This document shows positions 28,085-33,977 of a stretch of DNA of 52,255 nucleotides, piece by piece (position 1 is the first letter of the stretch; every line of letters starts with the position of its first letter). Below the pieces are notes generated by a model. It did no database searches, had not been told where the DNA came from, and was given only the letters and a program-made list of their open reading frames with translations. The position numbers and the translations under genes are program-made. Source of the DNA: Burkholderiales bacterium (GTDB taxonomy: Bacteria > Pseudomonadota > Gammaproteobacteria > Burkholderiales > SG8-39); assembly GCA_014860395.1 (NCBI GenBank), contig JACZJU010000050.1, positions 1 to 52,255 on the forward strand. Reading direction: 5' to 3'.

Positions 28085-28822
28085 ATGGCTAACGGACGCA
28101 ACCCAGGCCGGAAGCGCGACACCGGGCGCGACGCTGGCCCCTTTGTGGCGCTACCGTGGAGTGTGCTGGATAGTTCGGCTTACTTGTCCCTGTCCGCCCA
28201 TGCCAAGGCGCTGCTGTTGGAGGTTGCTAGGCAGTATCACAAAGACGACAACGGCCGGATGCTGCTATCACGGGCGCACCTTGCTAAGCGTGGTTGGCAT
28301 AGCAATGCCACGATCACGAAAGCGAAACGGGAGCTACTCGCGGCGGAATTGATCTTTGAAACGGTGAAGGGGCAGCGACCGAACCGCGCGAGCTGGTACG
28401 CGGTGACCTGGCGCACCCTCGACAAGATACCCGGCTACGATTTTGGCGTCGAAAAGGCTTTTCATCGCGGCGCGTACCACAAGAATGCCTCAATCAAGAA
28501 CGCGAGCCTTAGACCACCCCATGGGACAGGGAAGGCTCCCATTGCACCACCCCATGGGACAGAGCCCCCCCTTCCTGTCCCACTACGTGGTGCTATCAGA
28601 TCCACCTTCAACCCTCGCTCTGTCCCACCAGGCGGACACCCTCTAGAGGTTGCCATCTACGGTGTAGGGAACGGGGGCAGTACGGGAACGAAGTCGGCGA
28701 CCTGCCAGGCCAAGGGCTGTCGGACACTCACGCTGGGGCGGAAGTATTGCGCGAAGCACCGGAAACCGGCGAACGCGCACCCGGGGGCGCAACGGTGCAT
28801 TGACGTAAGGGAAACGCAATGA
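28085..28822 (+). CDS. Putative replication initiator (winged-helix protein with zinc-knuckle-like tail)
   Basis: 245 residues. The N-terminal ~125 residues look like a winged-helix domain of phage/plasmid replication proteins (VALPWSVLDSSAYLSLSAHAKALLLEVARQY, LSRAHLAKRGWHSNATITKAKRELLAAELI). The middle is Pro/His/Gly-rich and is encoded by iteron-like DNA repeats. The C-terminus has a C-x4-C...C-x2-H pattern (CQAKGC...KYCAKH), a possible zinc knuckle. By analogy with lambda O, whose binding sites lie inside its gene, this may be an initiator with the origin inside the gene. Family assignment is tentative. Confidence 0.6.
   Translation: MANGRNPGRKRDTGRDAGPFVALPWSVLDSSAYLSLSAHAKALLLEVARQYHKDDNGRMLLSRAHLAKRGWHSNATITKAKRELLAAELIFETVKGQRPNRASWYAVTWRTLDKIPGYDFGVEKAFHRGAYHKNASIKNASLRPPHGTGKAPIAPPHGTEPPLPVPLRGAIRSTFNPRSVPPGGHPLEVAIYGVGNGGSTGTKSATCQAKGCRTLTLGRKYCAKHRKPANAHPGAQRCIDVRETQ
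28513..28629 (+). repeat. Iteron-like repeats inside the putative initiator gene
   Basis: ACCACCCCATGGGACAG occurs exactly twice (28513-28529, 28546-28562; 33-bp period). Two inverted relatives follow: CTGTCCCACTACGTGGTG (28575-28592) and CTGTCCCACC (28620-28629). The shared unit is CTGTCCCA plus a GTGG-type half. A run of C-rich sequence lies between them. Confidence 0.55.
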
Positions 28823-28921
28823 CATCGACGCCGAACAAAAGTATTGCAGGTACCCGGGCCGGGAACGTTGACCGGGACTGATCGAGCGGCACGGCGCAAT
28901 GATTCACTGATCCACACACCG

Positions 28922-29287
28922 ATGAGCAACCCGGTTCTATCCGGCGCCACCCGTGCGCTGATTAAGCGCGTTCTCGCATTGATTGGCACAGCGCGCGACG
29001 ATCCCCGCTATCCGGAAATGGGCCAGTCTGTGCTCGGGCTGTGCGAGGCCGCTTTGAAGGCCATCCAAGCGGCGCATGTTGAGGAAGTTGCGGCCGACCC
29101 GGTTGTCACTACCCGGCCTGGCAATCTTGACCTGCGCATCGCCGAACTGGCCGCACACGGAAAGGGTGTACGCGAGATCGCTCGACAACTCCGGGTGAAT
29201 GCGTCTACAGTGAGCCGGCGACTCCGCAACGCAAAGCAGGCCAGCGCAACACCTAGCGCAACATCTGATGCGACGCCCAGCGTATGA
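28922..29287 (+). CDS. Small HTH protein with Hin/resolvase-like helix-turn-helix
   Basis: 121 residues. The C-terminal half reads as a resolvase-type HTH (RIAELAAHGKGVREIARQLRVNASTVSRRLRNAKQA); the N-terminal half is helical (RALIKRVLALIGTARDDPRYPEMGQSVLGLCEAALKAI). No catalytic recombinase domain, so a DNA-binding regulator is most likely. The ATG at 28922 is chosen as the start of the structured part. The tail Ser/Ala/Thr repeats (ATPSATSDATPSV) overlap the next reading frame. Confidence 0.6.
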   Translation: MSNPVLSGATRALIKRVLALIGTARDDPRYPEMGQSVLGLCEAALKAIQAAHVEEVAADPVVTTRPGNLDLRIAELAAHGKGVREIARQLRVNASTVSRRLRNAKQASATPSATSDATPSV

Positions 29288-29315
29288 TTTCGAAAAGCAG
29301 ACTGCGGAGGACAAA

Positions 29316-30314
29316 GTGAAATTACCGGCTCTATTTATTTATGCGTTCTTGCTGTCTCTAACGCCGAGCGCGGCCTTTGCCCAAGAAGCTGACGCCGACA
29401 CACATTTCAAATCGCTTGAGCAGAATGAAAAAGAACGAGCGGCGGCTGAAAGTCTGATGTCGAAACTTAAGGCTTGCAAGGAAGTCTACGCAAACAGCAA
29501 CATTGACCCTGTGCGCGACAAAATTGCCTTCGAGGGAAATCCAGCGACGGATGACATGCTCAAAAACAAAAGCAAGCCCAACACTGAAGAGAAGAAAGCG
29601 CTTCGAGCATTTATCTACGCTGAAGTTGCTAGCGAAAAGTGTTTGGATGCGATCTTTTACAGAGATGATGAAAATGCTCGGCACGCGCTGGTCGTCGAGA
29701 GGAAAAAGGAAATTGAAACCAATATCAAACCGCTAATAAATGGAAAAATTACGTATGCGGAATACAACATACTCCAAGAACAGCGAGACCAGCGTTTGAA
29801 GGAGGTAGTTGAAAAGTTGGTGAAGGCGGTAGTCGCTCAAGCGTCTCCCCAAAACGAATCAAAGACGCAGCTTAATCCGGCGGATACCGCGGCACTTGAC
29901 ACTTGGTATAAGCACGCGCTCGATACGTGCGTCTCGAACGACGAATGCAAGAGGATTGTGAAGAAAACCTATGACGATTCGATTGCGTGCAGCGGTGGCG
30001 ACTCTAAGGCATGTAGCGAGCACGACAACAACCTAATGAATATCGGGCGCTGGAACGGTGGGCAACGCGCCGCTCAAGCGACGTCCCAAGACCCCATGAT
30101 GAAATGCCTGCAAGATACGGCCGCGCAAGTTCTTACGTGGTGTAGGAACACCGACTGCGATACCAGTTTGGTGACTCGCGTGATCGGTGTCCGACAAAGA
30201 ATGATGTGCGGTTACTCCGCAATCCAGGGAGCACAACCAGTCCCGCAAAACCCGGATCCGACCTGCATCACAAATCCAACTGCCATTGGCGGATGGATTA
30301 CTACGTGCCACTGA
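29316..30314 (+). CDS. Secreted protein of unknown function (element cargo)
   Basis: 332 residues from GTG 29316, supported by GGAGG 6 bases upstream (an upstream ATG at 29268 would add 16 polar residues). It has a clear Sec signal (LPALFIYAFLLSLTPSAAFA, cut before QEADA), then a charged, mostly helical region rich in Lys/Glu, and a C-terminal third with eight or more Cys (CVSNDECKR, CSGGDSKACSEHD, CLQDTAAQVLTWCRNTDCD, MMCGY, CITN, and a final CH). The Cys content suggests disulfides in the periplasm or outside. No family is recognised. AT-richer than the chromosome, which fits recent acquisition. Confidence 0.7.
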   Translation: MKLPALFIYAFLLSLTPSAAFAQEADADTHFKSLEQNEKERAAAESLMSKLKACKEVYANSNIDPVRDKIAFEGNPATDDMLKNKSKPNTEEKKALRAFIYAEVASEKCLDAIFYRDDENARHALVVERKKEIETNIKPLINGKITYAEYNILQEQRDQRLKEVVEKLVKAVVAQASPQNESKTQLNPADTAALDTWYKHALDTCVSNDECKRIVKKTYDDSIACSGGDSKACSEHDNNLMNIGRWNGGQRAAQATSQDPMMKCLQDTAAQVLTWCRNTDCDTSLVTRVIGVRQRMMCGYSAIQGAQPVPQNPDPTCITNPTAIGGWITTCH

Positions 30315-30473
30315 ACCCGGAGAATCGGGCACGAATTCCGAAACACCGGGGGCATGGAAGAAAAGGACGGGTTACGAGTCACCCCTTTCCGGCGTTGCGC
30401 TGGTGTTGCACGGCCTAGGGAATTCCATAGCGGAAGCGCGCGCATACGCGCGTACACGCGCGAGGGAATATTT

Positions 30474-30689
30474 TTACTTCCCGCCCTCAGCCGCTCGCTT
30501 GAATCCAGATGGCACACATACCGCGTAAACATTTACGCCAGTCGCAGAGCCCCACTCCGCCTTTACTTTCTGCAAGCCGTTGTTGCACGCCTCAGCGCTC
30601 GCAAATTCAGCTTGCACCGAAGTCGCCGACGATGCCGGCATGGCCGGATGTTTATAGAGCAGGGCGACTATCAATATCCAGGTTTCCAT
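30474..30689 (-). CDS. Small protein of unknown function, 71 residues
   Basis: A short gene on the opposite strand to the rest of the element. A strong ribosome site (AAAGGGAGGACAGT) precedes the ATG at 30689. The protein begins METWILIVALLYK and continues with VQAEFASAEACNNGLQKVKAEW and a C-terminal VYAVCVPSG, i.e. a hydrophobic start, two Cys and a mixed fold. Short proteins of this shape are common in phages and islands, but the function is unknown. Confidence 0.55.
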   Translation of the reverse strand: METWILIVALLYKHPAMPASSATSVQAEFASAEACNNGLQKVKAEWGSATGVNVYAVCVPSGFKRAAEGGK

Positions 30690-31149
30690 ACTGTCCTCCC
30701 TTTGGAATCAAAAAAGGGAGCATACCCCTCGAACTCGCAGAAGCAACTCCCCTGGAAAGGGCACCCACCGTTCGGGGTCCAAGCCGGTCCCTGAGATATT
30801 CGCGTGCTTCCGCTTTCGACCGTAGCGGGTTGGTGCGATTCCTGTACCAATTCCCATATTGGGAATGAATGGCGTAGTGTTACTAGCCATTGCCCCCGCT
30901 GGCGGTGCTCGCTACGCTGCGCTCCGGCAGCGGGCGGGCGGTGCGTCGCTGCCGGGCGTAGTGTTGACCTTGCCAAGCTGTACCGCCAAAGTGTGCGTGC
31001 TTGAAGGCATGGCCACGGGTAAGAGGCTACGATTACCGCGCCGAGTGAATTTGTAGGGGGGTAGAACGCAAGCGCTGGGGGTAGATTTGGGGGTAGATGT
31101 AAAAACCGCAAAGCGCATATCAAGCATTGACGCTGGTTTCCGGGCGATT
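30690..31149. other. Gene-free right end of the integrated element
   Basis: No convincing coding region. It holds the inverted repeat ATTCCCA-TAT-TGGGAAT (30850-30866), which could be an operator, and three G-rich repeats beside attR. Open frames here lack ribosome sites and have improbable composition. Confidence 0.5.
31057..31098 (+). repeat. G-rich repeats near attR (possible integrase arm sites)
   Basis: GGGGGTAGA at 31057, GGGGGTAGAT at 31077 and 31089 (20- and 12-bp steps), about 50 bp inside attR. They mirror the GGGGGCAT set at the other end of the element. Confidence 0.45.
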
Positions 31150-31173
31150 TTCGAATCCTTTACCCGCACCATC
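31150..31173 (+). other. attR core
   Basis: TTCGAATCCTTTACCCGCAC followed by CATC: a copy of the tRNA-Thr 3' end (25698-25722) with one G missing (CCCGC instead of CCCGGC). It is not part of a tRNA here. It ends the element 30 bp before the uspA stop. Confidence 0.8.
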
Positions 31174-31202
31174 TTCCGGCGGTGCGCGTCCGCCGTTCAG
31201 AG

Positions 31203-31646
31203 CTAACGGTAGACCAGCACCGGCAGCTTGCAGTGCGTCAGCACTTTGTTGGTTTCGCTGCCGATCAGCAGTCCGGCTATGCCGCTGCGGCCATGCGACG
31301 CCATGAAGATCAGGTCGCATTTTCGCTGCTTCGCGGCCTTGATGATCGCCTGATAGGGCGAATCGTCGCTGAGGTATAAGCCGGAACAGGAAACGCCTGC
31401 CACTGCCGCCATCTTCTTGATCTGGTCCAGGTATTTGCCCGCGGTCTTCTTGATCTGTTTGTTGAACACGTCCAGCGGCACAAAATTCGCTGGCATGTAG
31501 TCGCCGGCGATGTTGGGGTGATATTCCGGCGCAGCGTAAAACGCCGTTATGCGTGCGCCGTGGACCATGGCGAAGCGCACGGCATGCTTCGCTGCGCGCA
31601 GCGACAACGCCGACCCATCGGTCGGAACCAGAATGTGCTTGAACAT
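31203..31646 (-). CDS. Universal stress protein, UspA family
   Basis: 147 residues with the ATP-binding Usp fold: opening MFKHILVPTDGSALS and the nucleotide motif ASHGRSGIAGLLIGSETNKVL. Single-domain, cytoplasmic, likely induced by starvation or oxygen limitation. It stands alone on the minus strand, downstream of the Fnr-type gene, with a 103-bp gap before it. Confidence 0.93.
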   Translation of the reverse strand: MFKHILVPTDGSALSLRAAKHAVRFAMVHGARITAFYAAPEYHPNIAGDYMPANFVPLDVFNKQIKKTAGKYLDQIKKMAAVAGVSCSGLYLSDDSPYQAIIKAAKQRKCDLIFMASHGRSGIAGLLIGSETNKVLTHCKLPVLVYR

Positions 31647-31749
31647 GGCGGACCCCTTTCTTCTTGGCTAGCGATTCTTTAAGACGCTGCGTTGATATCC
31701 ATTGCGGCGATGCTGTGGCATCACGTTCAGCGGCGACGGCATCCGGTTC

Positions 31750-32649
31750 CTAGGCGGCGGCGAGCTGCCGCCACGCCAGCCCGGACGAGACAGGTGCTCG
31801 GGGTTTTCTGCCGCGCCGACCGTCATTGACCGTGCTACGCGCCGGACCCGATTCCGGCGGCGGCATGACGCTGTCCGGCGAGCACGCAGCCGGGTCGACC
31901 ACGCCGCGCAGGGCGTCGGCGTCGGTGATATCGATGCTTCTCTGATGCACCTGGATGATGCCGGCGGTATTCAGCGCAGACAGCGCCCGGCTCACCGTTT
32001 CGAGTTTCAGTCCAAGGTAACTGCCGATTTCCTGGCGCGTCATGCGCAGATTGAAAGAGCAGCGCGAATACCCCAATGCGCCGAGCCGGGCGGACAAATT
32101 GAGCAGGAATGCCGCCACCCGGCCTTCTGCGCCGAGTGTGCCCAGGGTCCATGCCATATTCTGCACGCGCACCAGTTCGCGGCTCAGCACGCGATAGAGC
32201 AAGTCCTCCAGACTGGGACATTCGTTCACCAGCCGCGCCAGGCTTGCGAGCGGTACGATCACCACTTCACTCGTATCCAGGGAGACGGCGGTGGAACTGT
32301 AATGTCCGCTATCGATACCGTCGGCGCCCATCAGGTCTCCGCACATCGGGAATGCCAGCACTTGTTCGCTGCCCGAATAGTCGGTATAGACGGTCTTGAA
32401 GCAGCCGGAGCGCACGACGTAGAGGGAATGGAACTTGTCGCCGGCATGCACCAGTGCCTCGCCTTCGCGCACCCGGCGCAGGGCGAACGCGGTGCGCGCG
32501 AGCCAGGTTTCGTCCGGGTAGTCGATGTGCAGCAGGCGGGTAAGCTCGCGCACGCTGAGGCTGGCCCCCTCGTGGCCCTGTGCGCTTGACGTACCTAGTT
32601 CCATGGTGCCGAAATCAAGTGCATCAAAGTGCGAATTTGCGTCGGTCAT
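31750..32649 (-). CDS. Crp/Fnr-family transcription regulator lacking Fe-S cysteines
   Basis: 299 residues: cyclic-nucleotide-like sensor domain (ALVHAGDKFHSLYVVRSGCF, AFPMCGDLMGADGIDSGHY), long dimer helix, and a winged HTH (MTRQEIGSYLGLKLETVSRAL) whose Glu217-Ser220-Arg221 pattern matches Fnr-type recognition of TTGAT-N4-ATCAA. The N-terminal Cys cluster and the central Cys of true Fnr are absent; the Cys present (83, 103, 144, 197, 256) are elsewhere. The tail beyond about 250 is an unusual Pro/Arg/Ser-rich extension. ATG at 32649 with GGAGCAGAAC upstream. It may sense redox in another way or act like FixK/Dnr. Confidence 0.88.
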   Translation of the reverse strand: MTDANSHFDALDFGTMELGTSSAQGHEGASLSVRELTRLLHIDYPDETWLARTAFALRRVREGEALVHAGDKFHSLYVVRSGCFKTVYTDYSGSEQVLAFPMCGDLMGADGIDSGHYSSTAVSLDTSEVVIVPLASLARLVNECPSLEDLLYRVLSRELVRVQNMAWTLGTLGAEGRVAAFLLNLSARLGALGYSRCSFNLRMTRQEIGSYLGLKLETVSRALSALNTAGIIQVHQRSIDITDADALRGVVDPAACSPDSVMPPPESGPARSTVNDGRRGRKPRAPVSSGLAWRQLAAA

Positions 32650-32698
32650 GTTCTGCTCCACGATTTTGATTGGCGAGTTCGCATCTGTTTGCGGCTGT

Positions 32699-33082
32699 CT
32701 ACAGGCCAGCGGCGGCGCCGCCAGGGCTGGCGGTCCACCTCTGGACAATTTCCCGGATGCGCGGGAAATCCGAGGATTTGTCGAGAAAGAATTCGGCGCC
32801 CGCGTCCATGCAGGCGCGGCGGTGTTGATCGGTCGCGTAATTGGTGAGCACTGCGACGTGCAGCGCCGGTACGCAGGCGCGCACCGCCTTCAACACTTCG
32901 AGACCGCTTCCGTCCTCGAGCTGCAGATCCAGAATCACCGCGCTGGGATGCGTCGAACGAATGCCGTCGATCGCGCCTCCGACCGTGCCTGCTTCGCCCA
33001 CCAACTCGGCGCCCTCGATCGCCCGGATAGTTGCCGCCAGGCGCGCGCGGATTGCCGGCGAATCTTCGACCAGAAAGACCAT
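32699..33082 (-). CDS. Stand-alone response-regulator receiver domain
   Basis: 127 residues, CheY-like: acidic pocket VEDSPAIR, phosphorylation Asp in AVILDLQLEDGSG, Thr in VAVLTNYAT and Lys in EFFLDKSSDF. No output domain. ATG at 33082 follows AGGGGGCAACACTG; a longer frame to 33172 is possible. It lies between the NarL-type system and the Fnr-type gene on the same strand, so it may be a phosphate sink or part of a relay with the kinase at 33974-36430. Confidence 0.88.
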   Translation of the reverse strand: MVFLVEDSPAIRARLAATIRAIEGAELVGEAGTVGGAIDGIRSTHPSAVILDLQLEDGSGLEVLKAVRACVPALHVAVLTNYATDQHRRACMDAGAEFFLDKSSDFPRIREIVQRWTASPGGAAAGL

Positions 33083-33332
33083 CAGTGTTGCCCCCTGCGC
33101 TGCCAGACCCATATGCGCCGCCATATCTGCTTGTTGCAGTGAGTATGGAACACGGCGTACGCCGCTCGCCATAGGCGCGGGCTGAAACTGGGCGTCGGTC
33201 TTTTCGGAAGCGGTGTAGGGCGATGCCTACACGCGGCGGGAGGGGCTGGCCGGCCGTTGAAGAGCGCTGGTCTTCTTTGCCGCCATCGCGGCACGCTCGC
33301 GCCGCGCTGCGAAAGCGACTTTCGGTAGCCGG

Positions 33333-33977
33333 CTAGCTGTCGGGCGCAGCGCTGAGCTTGTGCGCCATGGCGTAGCGCACCAGATCGGCGACGCTGTCCA
33401 TGCCCATTTTTTCGAGGATGCGCGCCTTGTGGGTACTCACGGTCTTGCCGCTCAGATGCAGGCGTGCTGCGATATCGGAGACGGTCGCCCCCGTCACCAG
33501 CAGGCCGAACACCTCGTACTCACGGTCTGACAGCGTCTGATGCGGCAGGCTGCCCGTCTGCGGCCTGAGTGTGAGCGCGAGCTGCTCCGCCACCCCGGGG
33601 CTGATATACAGCCCGCCTTCGGCCACTTTGCGGATTGCCGCGACGAGCAGGGCCGAAGCGCTTTCTTTGGTGACGTAGCCGGAAGCGCCGGCACGGATGG
33701 CGCGCACCGCATATTGCTCCTCCTGGTGCATCGACAGCACCAGCACCGCGAGGTTCGCCCGCGTGGCTTTCGCCCACTTGATCAGCTCGATGCCGCTCTT
33801 TCCCGGCATCGACATGTCGAGCAGCAGTAGATCGAAGCCGCCCTCGCGCACCCGCGCCATGACCTCGTCGCCGTCCACCGCCTCGCCCGTCACTTCGATT
33901 CCCGGCGCGCTCTGCAGGATGCGGCGCAAGCCGTCGCGCACGATGGCGTGGTCGTCGGCGATGAGGATGCGCGTCAT
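33333..33977 (-). CDS. NarL/LuxR-type response regulator
   Basis: 214 residues: receiver (ILIADDHAIVRDGL, phospho-Asp in LLLLDMSMPGKSG, Lys in GYVTKES) and LuxR-type HTH (LSDREYEVFGLLVTGATVSDIAARLHLSGKTVSTHKARI). Partner of the adjacent kinase, whose stop overlaps its ATG by 4 bp. Target genes are not shown, but the cluster around it suggests a stress or redox regulon. Confidence 0.93.
   Translation of the reverse strand: MTRILIADDHAIVRDGLRRILQSAPGIEVTGEAVDGDEVMARVREGGFDLLLLDMSMPGKSGIELIKWAKATRANLAVLVLSMHQEEQYAVRAIRAGASGYVTKESASALLVAAIRKVAEGGLYISPGVAEQLALTLRPQTGSLPHQTLSDREYEVFGLLVTGATVSDIAARLHLSGKTVSTHKARILEKMGMDSVADLVRYAMAHKLSAAPDS

Larger units (their letters stand above)
25698..31173 (+). 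mobile_element. 5.5-kb integrative element in tRNA-Thr
   Basis: Bounded by direct repeats of the tRNA 3' end (attL 25698-25722, attR 31150-31173). Contents in order: tyrosine integrase, unknown 177-residue protein, AlpA-like HTH, putative replication initiator with internal iterons, HTH protein, secreted protein of unknown function, and a small minus-strand gene. Parts of it are clearly lower in GC than the flanks. No relaxase, type IV secretion, capsid or terminase genes are seen, so it is likely a satellite or mobilisable island depending on helpers, or a decayed remnant. Flanking genes (sspB, uspA) are chromosomal. Confidence 0.85.

Noticed and set aside
28819..28881. 20-codon ORF overlapping the initiator stop (ATGA)
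   Set aside because: Too short, with no ribosome site of its own and no recognisable product.
30671..31123. 150-codon minus-strand frame at the right end of the element
   Set aside because: No ribosome site, composition unlike a protein, and it runs through the G-rich repeats and the inverted repeat.
31692..31705. Fnr-type box upstream of uspA
   Set aside because: TTGATATCCATTGC has one good half-site but the other half matches ATCAA poorly.
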